DNA of 64,000 nt from CAVOGJ01 sp963695405 (GTDB taxonomy: Bacteria > Planctomycetota > Planctomycetia > Pirellulales > Pirellulaceae): positions 115,041-179,040 of the forward strand of contig CAVOGJ010000010.1 in NCBI GenBank assembly GCA_963695405.1, written 5' to 3'. The notes under the pieces are model-generated. The model did no database searches. It was not told where the DNA came from and saw nothing but the letters and a program-made list of their open reading frames with translations. Position numbers and translations under genes: made by a program. Below are positions 39,101 through 47,901 of the stretch, piece by piece; the first letter of the stretch is position 1; the number at the start of each line of letters is the position of its first letter.

Positions 39101-40080
39101 TCGATATCGCTCGAGATTTGTTCCCAGGCCGCGTCGGCTTGATCTAGCGCCTCGGTTTTTCTTAAATCGAGACGTTTCAGCCGCTGCTCATGTTCTCGCT
39201 CGACCGTGACCTTGGCCCGCGTCACCGCGTGCGTTGCATCCGCAAATGCTTCCTGCATCCGGTCGAGTGTCGCCCGGGAACGAGAGGACACGACGAGATG
39301 CATGATCTGCCGCGTGGCGATCGCGACGGCCAGGGCGAGGCCACCGCTGGCGGCCAGCCACTGCCAAGACTGCCAACCCAGCCATTGGCCGCTCGGATAG
39401 AGGGTTGCCAGGAAAACCGTGAAGAACAACAAGATCGGCCACCCTTCGTCCAGGAAGCGCGTGCTCCGCCAACTGGCGACTTCCTGCAGTGCCGTATGCG
39501 TACGATGGGCGGCGGCCGTGTATCGTTTCAGAAGATCAGCGGTGGACTCACCCACGTTCATGGTCGACGGTGGCGGATTCGCGTCGCGGCGGCCGCGGCG
39601 TCGTAGCATCTGTTGCGTCTGCTGTAACAGCCAAGTCAGCTGCTCCTCATAACTCGCCACCGCGGCCCGTGATTGGTCGCCGATCTCCATCGCGGTTTTC
39701 TTGTCGTTCTCAAAACTCTCGATGGTCAGCGCCCCGGTCCTCCGCCAGTTGAGCTCGGCCGAAGCGCGTGACTGCTCAAACTGTGATTCGGCCGCAGATC
39801 GCTGCTGGTTGCATTCGCTGGTCAAGTTCGCCAGGTCCACCTCATAGTGGTGACGCGCTCGCTCCAACCCCTGGACGTAGGTTTCGTCGAGTTCTCGAGC
39901 CTCATCTGAAAAGGTGGCTGTCAGCTCGGCCAGATCTGCAGCAAAACGCGACTGGCTATCTTGCCGCCGGGCCTCCCTTCGCGCGCCAATCGCCTCTTCC
40001 TCGGCAGCCCGCTCGCGAATCCAGCGAGCCACGCTGGCCAGTAGCTCTCGTTGTCGTCGGGTCGAGATGCGAAGTTCCAT
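36149..40080 (-). CDS. FtsK/EccC-like multi-ATPase membrane protein, type VII-like (one frameshift)
   Basis: 1310 residues after adding one missing base in the four-C run at 37857-37860 (plus strand). ATG 40080 overlaps the stop of the preceding small gene (TGATG). Residues 1-205 and 265-440 are coiled coil, split by two membrane helices (about 213-230 and 240-262). Then three ATPase-like modules: a degenerate one (LPAVLSFPESPSLLIEATDE to LVIANFPANF), an intact one with Walker A GKTGSGKST near residue 761 and Walker B ILLVVDEFQEFF near 864, and a degenerate C-terminal one (GNHLLIVGQKEELAAGMLA). Three tandem modules behind paired membrane helices is the EccC layout of type VII secretion rather than DNA-translocating FtsK, which lacks small partner proteins. 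Likely motor for the small WxD proteins encoded upstream. Confidence 0.85.
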
Positions 40081-40331
40081 CAAGCCTCCCCGACTCGTTG
40101 ATCGCCGCAGGCCGCCTGCGCGTCGTCGACGCATTCGGCCATCTCATAAATGGCCGCCAGCGTCAGTTTGAGATTGGGGAGCAGCGGATCGAGAAACTTC
40201 GTCTCGAATTCGCGGGCTGCCTTGTCGTTCCAATGCGCCTTGGTCTCTTGCCACTTGTCACGTAGTTCCTTGGTCTCACGTTGCAGGCGACCGATACCTG
40301 TCTGAAAATCGCATACTTTCATGTCATGCAC
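40080..40331 (-). CDS. WXG100-like small helical protein (WxD motif)
   Basis: 83 residues from a GTG at 40331, or 80 from the ATG at 40322 (MKVCDFQTGIGRL); GGAAGG upstream fits the GTG slightly better. Two predicted helices are separated by HWNDKAAREFETKF, the place of the W-x-G turn in WXG100 proteins, with Asp in place of Gly and the expected Phe six residues on. The stop overlaps the ATPase start and the start overlaps the previous gene stop, so the four genes are coupled. WXG100 proteins are small helical hairpins secreted as dimers by type VII systems; assignment here rests on size, motif and neighbours. Confidence 0.72.
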   Translation of the reverse strand: MHDMKVCDFQTGIGRLQRETKELRDKWQETKAHWNDKAAREFETKFLDPLLPNLKLTLAAIYEMAECVDDAQAACGDQRVGEA

Positions 40332-40950
40332 CTGGGCCTTCCGTGGAAGACAGCCCCTGCATATCGTCGGGCCCTCGCCGGTCCATCAAACCTTCCGCGG
40401 GGCTTGATCCAGTCGGCGGGCTGGCGGATTCCGCCGCCGGGCTGCGACGCATTTCGTTCGGTCGCGGCGCCTCGATCTGCGTATAGCGGTCGAGCGCCGC
40501 GATCATGCGATCGAGCGCGGCGAGTGCTTTGGGAATATCATTCTCGACGTAGTGGCTCAAGCGGGCCAGTTTGGTGGAGAATCCGTCGGCCTCATGCCGA
40601 ATTCGCTGTCGCCAGTGACGGACAACCTTGACCTGTGCCTCGCAATGACGCAGGCGGCGCAGCCAGCGTTCGACAACATCCTTCTCCTCGTGGCACGATT
40701 TCCGCTGCCCCTCCATGGCCGCCATCTTGCAACGGAGCAAGTCGTTGCGGGCCGCCACGAGTTGATCGTTCGCCTGCTTGGCAGCCCGCGGCCAATAGCT
40801 AGGACGTTCGTGCTCGATCCAGTCGAGCGCCTTATTCGATTCGAGATGCAGTCCATCCAGTACACTTCGCATCGACTCGAGATACCGTTTCAGGTGCTGA
40901 CGGAAATCGCGAATAGCGTCGATCGATTGAACGTTGGCGGGTGCTGCCAT
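40324..40950 (-). CDS. helical protein of the type VII-like cluster
   Basis: 208 residues, not a known family. About 160 residues of amphipathic helix with many Trp, Arg and Glu (for example LDWIEHERPSYWPRAAKQA and VKVVRHWRQRIRHEADGF), then a Pro/Ser-rich tail. No membrane helix or signal peptide. Lies between the two WxD proteins, starting 24 bases after the first, and its end overlaps the second. Position and helical nature suggest a longer substrate, chaperone or adaptor of the same system. Confidence 0.75.
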   Translation of the reverse strand: MAAPANVQSIDAIRDFRQHLKRYLESMRSVLDGLHLESNKALDWIEHERPSYWPRAAKQANDQLVAARNDLLRCKMAAMEGQRKSCHEEKDVVERWLRRLRHCEAQVKVVRHWRQRIRHEADGFSTKLARLSHYVENDIPKALAALDRMIAALDRYTQIEAPRPNEMRRSPAAESASPPTGSSPAEGLMDRRGPDDMQGLSSTEGPGA

Positions 40951-40974
40951 ACAGGAGTTTCGATTGCGATGGAG

Positions 40975-41244
40975 TTACGATTGCAAGTATTCGTCAACCT
41001 GGTCCGCCTTGCGCATCAAGTACGGAATATGCCGCTCACTCGTTTCAAGGAAGCGCACCATCATTTTCATGTGCTCTTCGTATTGCTGGCAGAATTTCTT
41101 GTGTTCCTGGTCCCGCCACGAAGTCCCCAACGCCGCCAGCTGATTATTCAGTCGCGCGATGCGGTCCTGTAGTTCGCCATTGAATTTCTTCAGTGCCCGG
41201 GCGAAATCCCGCAATTCGTCCGGATCGACAACCGCTTGCGGCAT
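40975..41244 (-). CDS. WXG100-like small helical protein, first gene of type VII-like operon
   Basis: 89 residues. Helix 1 (LRDFARALKKFNGELQDRIA), then LGTSWRDQEHKKFCQQYEEH at the turn and helix 2 to the end. As in the other small protein the turn is W-x-D and a Phe follows at the same spacing; the resemblance of the two turns (WRDQEHKKF and WNDKAAREF) supports a common origin. No signal peptide, as expected for type VII substrates. Divergent from the gspE-like gene across about 190 bases, so the operon promoter lies there. Confidence 0.8.
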   Translation of the reverse strand: MPQAVVDPDELRDFARALKKFNGELQDRIARLNNQLAALGTSWRDQEHKKFCQQYEEHMKMMVRFLETSERHIPYLMRKADQVDEYLQS

Positions 41245-41438
41245 AAAGAGGCCCTCCTAACGTGTCACACGGCCGCCGTACGAGTGGCGGCTGACGAACC
41301 TGGCGGCACGAAGTCAACAGTGTCTTCGTTCATTCACCCGCCTATTCTATTGTACGAGCCGCCACCGTGGGCCGCCAAGCAGTGCAGGAAATCGCCCCAG
41401 AATCTCCCCCGCTTTGTCGCATCGATTATGCTTACGGA

Positions 41439-42677
41439 ATGGATGATTCGCCACCACACGACCCGACGACCCTCGCGCTCAGTCAACTCGACGCAACCGT
41501 GGATCATTACGCCGTCTCCTTTGTCGACGTGCTGCTGACCGCCGGCATTGCTAATCACGTCAGTGACATCCACCTGCAGCCCATCGAGCAGGGACTCGAA
41601 GTCCGCTGGCGGATGGATGGGGTCCTCCAACCCTTGGGCACGTTTCCGCGCGGCAAGATTTCCGATCCGATCACACGGCTGAAGGTCCTGGCCGACCTGT
41701 TGACGTATCGCCATGATACGCCACAGGAGGGTCGCATTCGCGAACGGCACGAAGCCGTGGAGATGCGCGTCAGCACCTTCCCAACCATGCGGGGCGAGCG
41801 GGCCGTGGTGCGAATTTTTCCCAGTACCGTCACACCGTGGCACGTGGTCGACCTCGGCTTGCCCTGCGATATTGAAGCGGCCTGGCAAGCCCGACTGCGG
41901 GGAACGAGTGGCGCCCTGATCGTCAGCGGGCCGGCTGGCAGCGGCAAAACCACAACCGGCTATGCCTCGCTCCGCGAGATACTGCGCAGCAGTGACGGAG
42001 GTCGCAGCATTGTCACCATCGAGGATCCCTGCGAAGTGGAACTGCTTGGAGTGGCGCAAGCTCAAGTCAATCCCGCGTGCGGTTTCACGTTGACCAATGG
42101 CTTACGCTCCTTGTTGCGTCAGGACCCGGAGGTGATCTACGTCGGTGAAATGAGGGATCCCGAAACGGCAGCCTTGGCCTTCCAGGCGGCGCTCACCGGG
42201 CAATTGATGCTGACCACGTTTCATGCCGGTAGTGCTGCCGAATCGATCAGCCGGCTGATGGACATGAACCTGCCCCAATACGTGCTGCAAAGCAGTCTGC
42301 AGGCGGTGATCAATCAGCGGTTGCTGCGTCGACTGTGCGAATGCAAGTCCAAGAACGAGCGGGACGTCGAGCATGGCGGCTGGCCGGTGGATGTCAGTTG
42401 GCGGGCCGGAGCCTGCCAGCAATGTCACTTTACCGGATACCTGGGGCGTATCGCTCTGGCCGAGTTGCTGGAGTTTTCCGACGAGTCTTTTGCCCGCTCC
42501 GTTTTGAGCGGTGCATCCGCCACCGTGATTCAGGCCGAGGCGGTACGGCACGGCATGGTGCCCCTGGCGACCCGCGCCGCGGCGGCGATCGCCGCGGGGG
42601 AGACGAGTCCTCAGGAAGCATGCCGGGTGCTAGGGCCGGCGGCGCTGCAAGCCGCCGGTGGCGGGAACCCAGGTTAG
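41439..42677 (+). CDS. GspE/PilB-type secretion ATPase
   Basis: About 412 residues from the ATG at 41439; a GTG at 41367 in frame would add 24 unlikely residues. Hexameric motor for pseudopilus or pilus assembly. Seen: SDIHLQPIEQGLEVRWRMDG (N2 domain), VSGPAGSGKTTTGYASL (Walker A), IVTIEDPCEVEL (Asp box), QDPEVIYVGEMRDPETA (Walker B) and LTTFHAGSAAESISRL (His box). A Cys module is present but irregular (LCECKSK then ACQQCHFTGY), not the usual two CxxC pairs. Lacks the N1 domain, so shorter than most GspE. First gene of the pseudopilin cluster. Confidence 0.93.
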   Translation: MDDSPPHDPTTLALSQLDATVDHYAVSFVDVLLTAGIANHVSDIHLQPIEQGLEVRWRMDGVLQPLGTFPRGKISDPITRLKVLADLLTYRHDTPQEGRIRERHEAVEMRVSTFPTMRGERAVVRIFPSTVTPWHVVDLGLPCDIEAAWQARLRGTSGALIVSGPAGSGKTTTGYASLREILRSSDGGRSIVTIEDPCEVELLGVAQAQVNPACGFTLTNGLRSLLRQDPEVIYVGEMRDPETAALAFQAALTGQLMLTTFHAGSAAESISRLMDMNLPQYVLQSSLQAVINQRLLRRLCECKSKNERDVEHGGWPVDVSWRAGACQQCHFTGYLGRIALAELLEFSDESFARSVLSGASATVIQAEAVRHGMVPLATRAAAAIAAGETSPQEACRVLGPAALQAAGGGNPG

Positions 42678-42697
42678 CGCCGTCGTCCCCGGCGGCG
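42675..42697. repeat. 23-bp direct repeat, copy 1
   Basis: TAGCGCCGTCGTCCCCGGCG plus GCG; an identical copy starts at 42821. Both lie in the G/C-rich spacer between the gspE and gspF genes, the first overlapping the gspE stop. Confidence 0.75.
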
Positions 42698-42820
42698 TGG
42701 TACCCGCCCGCCAACGGTGAACCGGTCGGTCCTCAGGTGCACCTCCTTCGCCGGCGGGTGATGCCTCGCGGCGCTTCGCAGCCGAGGACGGCTACGCTAC
42801 GGCTCGGGAGCGCAACCTGG

Positions 42821-42843
42821 TAGCGCCGTCGTCCCCGGCGGCG
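42821..42843. repeat. 23-bp direct repeat, copy 2
   Basis: Identical to 42675-42697. The pair encloses about 120 bases rich in short inverted repeats (GGCGGG/CCCGCC type), resembling dispersed intergenic repeats of this phylum. Confidence 0.7.
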
Positions 42844-42916
42844 AAATTCAAGCGGGACATCGCCGAAACGCCCCCCTTTTCGCTGTCAGCCGCAGATCGC
42901 GTATCATGAGGGCATC

Positions 42917-43960
42917 ATGACCCTCGATGATCTGATTGCGTTGAATGACGAAATTGCCGCGCTGGCCCGCGCCGGCTCGCCCGTCGGAGAGGGACTCGTA
43001 CAGGCAGGACGGGATTTGCCTCATCGATTGGGCGAACTGGCTGACCGGATCGGAGATCGGATGCAGGCGGGCCAATCACTGGAACAGGCACTCCGTAGCG
43101 AAGAATCGGTCCCGCCCCTCTATCTGGCGGTTGTCACGGCCGGCATCCGCAGCGGCCAACTGACCACGGCCGTCGAGGGGCTTGCCACCACGCTCCGGCG
43201 ATTAGCTGAGATTCGCACGGTCGTCAGCTCCGCGATGCTTTATCCTGTGCTTGTCGCCACCCTGGCCACGGTCTTGTTCGCGATAATCATCCCCCGCACG
43301 GCGCAACCACTTGCCACCACGCTGCAGTCATTTGGCGGCGACGAAGGCGGCTGGCTCGACTGGTGGCTGAATATCGTCATCACCTACGGAGTCTGGATCC
43401 TCGTGGCGCCTCTCCTGTTGTTGGCCGCCTGTTTCGTCTGGCGAGTCATGACTCGGCGAGCCACGATCGCGCGAATGCAAACCAGCGCGCAGGCATTCGC
43501 CTGGGTGCCTGGGGCCGCAACCATCTTGCGGAACGGTCAGCTGGCAACGTTTGCGGAAGTACTTGGTCTGCTCGTCCGTCACAGCGTTCCTCTCCCAGAA
43601 GCAATCGTCCTCGCGGGCGAAGCGGCCGATGGTCGTGACCTCCGCCACGATGCCGTCACCTTGAGCGATCGCATTCGGTCGGGCAGGATCGATGGCTGGC
43701 GAGGCAGACCGGGCACGGGCATTCCGCCACTGATCGGATGGCTGGTCCAGGGCCGGCTCTCCGCAGGAGACTTGGCCCATTCCTTACAGTCGATCGCCGA
43801 CCGCTACACGCGGCGAACGCAAATCGACGGAGAATGGCTACGCGCCACGTTCCCCAGCTTGGCCACGTTGGTACTGGCCGGCACGGCCACGGTCCTCTAC
43901 GCCGCGGCCTATTTCATCCCGTGGCTGGGAGTCTTGTATCGCATTGCGATGAGCGTTTGA
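42917..43960 (+). CDS. type II secretion / pilus inner-membrane protein GspF
   Basis: 347 residues. Two T2SSF halves: LARAGSPVGEGLVQAGRDLP with LYLAVVTAGIRSGQLTTAVE, then LGLLVRHSVPLPEAIVLAGE. Three membrane helices (SSAMLYPVLVATLATVLFAI, a central one near LVAPLLLLAACFV, and a C-terminal one). The polytopic platform protein that couples the ATPase to pseudopilin addition. ATG at 42917; 2 bases separate its stop from the next gene, so coupled. Confidence 0.9.
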   Translation: MTLDDLIALNDEIAALARAGSPVGEGLVQAGRDLPHRLGELADRIGDRMQAGQSLEQALRSEESVPPLYLAVVTAGIRSGQLTTAVEGLATTLRRLAEIRTVVSSAMLYPVLVATLATVLFAIIIPRTAQPLATTLQSFGGDEGGWLDWWLNIVITYGVWILVAPLLLLAACFVWRVMTRRATIARMQTSAQAFAWVPGAATILRNGQLATFAEVLGLLVRHSVPLPEAIVLAGEAADGRDLRHDAVTLSDRIRSGRIDGWRGRPGTGIPPLIGWLVQGRLSAGDLAHSLQSIADRYTRRTQIDGEWLRATFPSLATLVLAGTATVLYAAAYFIPWLGVLYRIAMSV

Positions 43961-43962
43961 CC

Positions 43963-46285
43963 ATGGTTCGCAAGCATGCGGATGAGTTGGCTTCGCAAGT
44001 GGCTGCCGCGGTGACGGCGGGGCTGCCGCTCCACGAAGGACTGCTGGCCGCGGCGGAGGAATATCCGGCAGGCGAAACGTCGCGCCGATTGCGGGCTATT
44101 GCCAAGCAACTGCAGGCCGGGCAGTCGCCGGCGGAGGTCCTGACGGCGGCCGAGGGTCTGCTGCCGGATTTTGTCGTCGCGGGTATCCAGGCGGGTCTCG
44201 CGACCAACGATATTGAGGGGGTGATCCTGGCACTGGTCAGCTACGAAAGTGAGCGGAGAGAAATTCGCGAATCGGTATGGGCCACGATGTCCTACCCGCT
44301 GGTCGTCCTGGCGGCGATGTCCGTGGTGCTGGCTTTTTCGTTCCTGTGGCTGTTACCGGCGACGATCTCACTCGTGCAAGAAGATCAGTTCAACGGCGAC
44401 GGCACCGTCCAAACAGCGAAGTGGCTTGGCAACTCGGGGGGCACGTATGCTGGCATCACACTGGCTTTCGTCGTCGGCTCGTTGCTCTTGCTCCGAGTCG
44501 GCCTGGGACGAGCGAGGTGGCGTTGGTTCAGCTATTCTCTTCCGATCATAGGCCCCCCGCTGGCTTGGCGAGGCGCCTGGGAATTCTCGAGCAAACTCCG
44601 CATGCTGACGTCCCGACAAGTCCCCTTGGGGAAAGCCCTGCGGATCGTAGCGAAGAACTTGCGAGATGCTAATTATGCCGAAGTTTCCTGGCGATTGGCC
44701 GAGGGAGACGAACAAGGCATGTCGCTATACGAGCAGATGAAGGATTCGTCGCGCGTACCAGCCACGTTAACGGCACTGGTGGGGTGGGGAGAAGCACAAG
44801 GGCAATTGGACCAAGCCCTGCGGGTAGCCGCGCAATGCTTCTGGCAGCGACTGCGGATTCGCGTCACATTCATGACCAGCGTCTTCCCAGCGATCCTCTA
44901 TGCGCTCGTCGCCTGCGTGGCGATCCTGGCGGCGTCCATGGTCATTTCCCCATTGATCATCATGATCCAGTGGCTCTCCGCTGGCTTTTTTGCGGCACCT
45001 GCCAGCAGCGTGTCACTCCTGGGGCTCGGATGGATCGGGTTGGCTATTCCTGGCTGCGTACTGTGGTGGGTCGTACATTTGCTTTTTTCGACTGAGCGCC
45101 AACCGCCCGACGCGCTTCTCGTTTTTGGCCTGCGGCTAACCGCGGCGATCATGGTGCTACTCGGCTGTGCCGGCACGCTCGCCGGTGCCTCGCTGCCGAT
45201 CACGATTCCACTGGTGATCGGCCTGTTGATCGTCTGGGGCATGGTCTCGACTCGCTTTCGTCAAGCCGAGACACGGCAATTGATCGGGCTGCTGGAATTG
45301 ACGCGCGACAGTGGACTGCCTTTGATTCCGACTGTGCGAGCCTTCGCCGTCGAACGGACCGACCAGATTGGCGTGCGTGCCATGCGGTTTGCAGATCATC
45401 TGGAACAAGGCGCTTCGTATGAAACGGCGCTCGAACCTTGCGCGTCTGCCGTGCAGCACCGAGGCCGAACTTGTGGCCCGCACGGAAATCAGCGGCCGCC
45501 CACCCGGCTCGCCCTCGCGCCGCGAAATCGCCGAGTCGCTGCCACCGTCTGGCGTCGGCCTGATCCAGCGGCTGATGTACGTTGCGTTCCTACCGGCATT
45601 TGGACTGGGCGTGTGGGTCTTTCTGGCGGTCAAAATCATCCCCACGTTCCAACAGATCTTCGCCGACTTCGACATCGAACTTCCACAGCCCACGCAGTGG
45701 GCAATCGCCATGAGCGATCGAGCCCTCGGGGGTAGCTTCACCGCGACCCTCATCTTCAACGCGCTGCTGGCGACCATGTTGCTCCTGGGGCTGACGATCC
45801 TGCTATTGATTTTTTATTATCTGGGCTGGCTACGCTGGGAGCCACCGTTCATACGTCGCTGGACGGTCGCCTTTCATGGCGCACTGGTGATGCGATCACT
45901 GGCCCGCACGATCGACGCAGAACGAGACTTACCCCACAGTCTGATCGACCTCGCCTCTGCCTACCCGTCGCGCTACGTCCGTCGGCGGTTGGTGTCGGTG
46001 GCTCAGGCCGCCGAGCAAGGACAATCCTGGATTGACGAAATGGCCCGCGGGCATCTCATCAGTTCGACGACGGCTGCCGTGCTTCGCTCGGCGGAACGCG
46101 TCGGCAATTTATCTTGGGCACTGCGTGAATCGTCGGAATCGACGATTCGCCGGCTACACGTCCGCGTGAATTCTCTGATCCACGTGTTAGCGCCCGTGGT
46201 GATCCTCGTGACCGCTCTGCCGATCGCCTTTGTGGTAATCGCCATGTTCCTGCCCCTGACGAGGTTAATTGATGCGTTGTCATGA
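43963..46285 (+). CDS. double GspF-like membrane protein (one frameshift)
   Basis: 773 residues once one extra base near 45434 is removed (SYETAL then DLARLPCSTEAELVARTE). The first 340 residues are a complete GspF (LASQVAAAVTAGLPLHEGLL, FVVAGIQAGLATNDIEGVIL, then FSSKLRMLTSRQVPLGKALR). A linker with three hydrophobic segments follows (LGWIGLAIPGCVLWWVVHLL onward), then a second GspF (IGLLELTRDSGLPLIPTVRA, VMRSLARTIDAERDLPHSLI, ending VVIAMFLPLTRLIDAL). The frame is open across the join, so the two are fused rather than neighbouring. A GspF dimer in one chain is plausible. Confidence 0.8.
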
Positions 46286-46841
46286 CTTCCAACCGAGCTG
46301 GCCATTGCGTGCTCGACAGGAAAAACCACTGAGGCGACCGTTGGCGTCGCTGGTCGCGTTACGATCCCGCATTGTTGGTTGCGGGCGCTCGGATGCCGGC
46401 TGGCACCACGCGAATCCACAGCGTTACGATCGAAGGCCAAACCGTCGAGGCTCGCTGCTGGTCGAATCGATGGCCGCGATCGCGTTGCTGGCGATCACCA
46501 TGGCGGTGGCCGCCACCTCCGTCACGGGCATCTACCGAGCGCGGCAGCAAATGCTGCACAGCGCGGTTGCACATCAGGTCCTGGCGAACGCGATCGAGAG
46601 GCTTGAACAAGCGGCCACTCCGCTGCCGGCCGGCTCCCATCCGTTGCCGCTGGACGCCTGGGCAAAGGACCGACTGCGGAATGGCTCGGTTAGCTGCGAT
46701 GTCGGTCCCACCGAACCCAGCGGGTTGCGACGAGTCACCGTGGCAGTCCAATGGCAAGGGGTCCGAAAGGAAGAACTTCGCGATCAAGTCGTATACTGGG
46801 TCAGTGGATCGTCGACGCCCATCAGCAGCGAGCAGCCATAG
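46272..46841 (+). CDS. pseudopilin, GspI-like
   Basis: 189 residues starting inside the end of the previous gene. The prepilin motif RRGSLLVESMAAIALLAITM (cut after Gly, Glu at +5) begins near residue 58, so the leader is very long and the true start may be later. A globular part with YRARQQMLHSAVAHQVLANA follows. GspI-like by position after GspF and by the A-rich helix; an equivalent of PilV is possible. Minor tip pseudopilin expected. Confidence 0.75.
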   Translation: MRCHDFQPSWPLRARQEKPLRRPLASLVALRSRIVGCGRSDAGWHHANPQRYDRRPNRRGSLLVESMAAIALLAITMAVAATSVTGIYRARQQMLHSAVAHQVLANAIERLEQAATPLPAGSHPLPLDAWAKDRLRNGSVSCDVGPTEPSGLRRVTVAVQWQGVRKEELRDQVVYWVSGSSTPISSEQP

Positions 46842-46842
46842 C

Positions 46843-47424
46843 ATGACACTTTCTCAACATCCTTCCCATCGTGACTGTCGCCGGTCGGCCCGCCGAGCCG
46901 GCTGGACGCTGTTCGAGATGGTCATCGTGCTGACCGTGATGGCGATGGTTGCAGGCCTTGCTTTACCGCTCATGTTACGTCTGCACTCGGCCCATCGTGA
47001 TCTCAAAGATCACTTCACGTCGCAGCGGTCACTGGCAACCCTTGCCAACTGGTTTCGCGAGGATGCCCGGAAGGCACAGCGACTTCATTGGGACGCCACA
47101 CGGTCCCCGGAAGAAGGTTGGCTGCCATTGGACGCCATGACGCTGATCCTGACGGATCGACAAGTCCAGTATCGACAATTGGGTTCCGCCATCCGCCGTC
47201 TCGCGTTTACCGTGATCACTTTGCCATCGGGGCGGATCGTCATAAAGCCACTTCACATCGAGGCATTCGAGTTTCGGCCCGGCCTCGGTACGGCCTGGTC
47301 GGACCGACGATTGGAACCCGACGACTTGTTGCGGATGCGGCTGATCCTTCCGATCAGCAGTCACCTCGAGCAAGTGCAGGAATTCGAACTGGTCGGCGGC
47401 TGTCCGGGGGTGAACGATGAATAA
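46843..47424 (+). CDS. pseudopilin, GspJ-like
   Basis: 193 residues, ATG one base after the preceding stop. Leader then RRAGWTLFEMVIVLTVMAMV: Gly cut site, Glu at +5, hydrophobic helix. The globular domain (LATLANWFREDARKAQRLHW) is typical of GspJ/PilW-like minor pilins. The upstream open frame on the same strand is a shadow of the previous gene. Overlaps the next gene by 8 bases. Confidence 0.8.
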   Translation: MTLSQHPSHRDCRRSARRAGWTLFEMVIVLTVMAMVAGLALPLMLRLHSAHRDLKDHFTSQRSLATLANWFREDARKAQRLHWDATRSPEEGWLPLDAMTLILTDRQVQYRQLGSAIRRLAFTVITLPSGRIVIKPLHIEAFEFRPGLGTAWSDRRLEPDDLLRMRLILPISSHLEQVQEFELVGGCPGVNDE

Positions 47425-47878
47425 GTCACGCCAACGCCAACGCTTGTCTTCCGCTCGTCAACGGGCACTGCCCCGACGAGGCATGACACTGTTCGTGGCG
47501 TTAGCCGCACTGGTCGTCATCAGCCTGCTATGCGCCGATATGCTGCGACGGACCTATTTGGCGGAACGTGACGCGATTTCGACTCGAAATCAGCTGCAAG
47601 CGTCGCTGTTGGCCGAATCGGGTGTCGCGCGAGCCCTGACGGCACACCGCATCCATCCGGCATACCGCGGCGAGACGTGGGAATTGTCGGCCGCGGACTT
47701 GCAAATCCCCGTCGCCGCCGCATCTACCAGTGGGCCGGCCGCGATCGTTACGATCGTCGTGACGACTGCTGACAGCGGACAGCTGCCAAGGATTACGGTC
47801 ACCGCCGACTTTCCTGCCGCATCGCACGAACGCATCCGCGCACGGCGGAGCCAGTTGGTGATCCCCCCACACCCGTGA
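47417..47878 (+). CDS. minor pseudopilin, GspK-like
   Basis: 153 residues. The motif RRGMTLFVALAALVVISLLC has a cut site but Val where Glu +5 is expected, as is common in GspK, which caps the pseudopilus. LLAESGVARALTAHR matches the GspK/PilX region that follows the helix. Much shorter than E. coli GspK, so only the shaft and a small head are present. Ends 24 bases before the DUF1559 gene. Confidence 0.75.
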   Translation: MNKSRQRQRLSSARQRALPRRGMTLFVALAALVVISLLCADMLRRTYLAERDAISTRNQLQASLLAESGVARALTAHRIHPAYRGETWELSAADLQIPVAAASTSGPAAIVTIVVTTADSGQLPRITVTADFPAASHERIRARRSQLVIPPHP

Positions 47879-47901
47879 TTCTCAGGACATCAAGAAACAT
47901 C

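Noticed and set aside
36149..40080. Chromosome-translocating FtsK
   Set aside because: No gamma domain, coiled coil in place of the four-helix membrane domain, three ATPase-like modules and small WxD partners.
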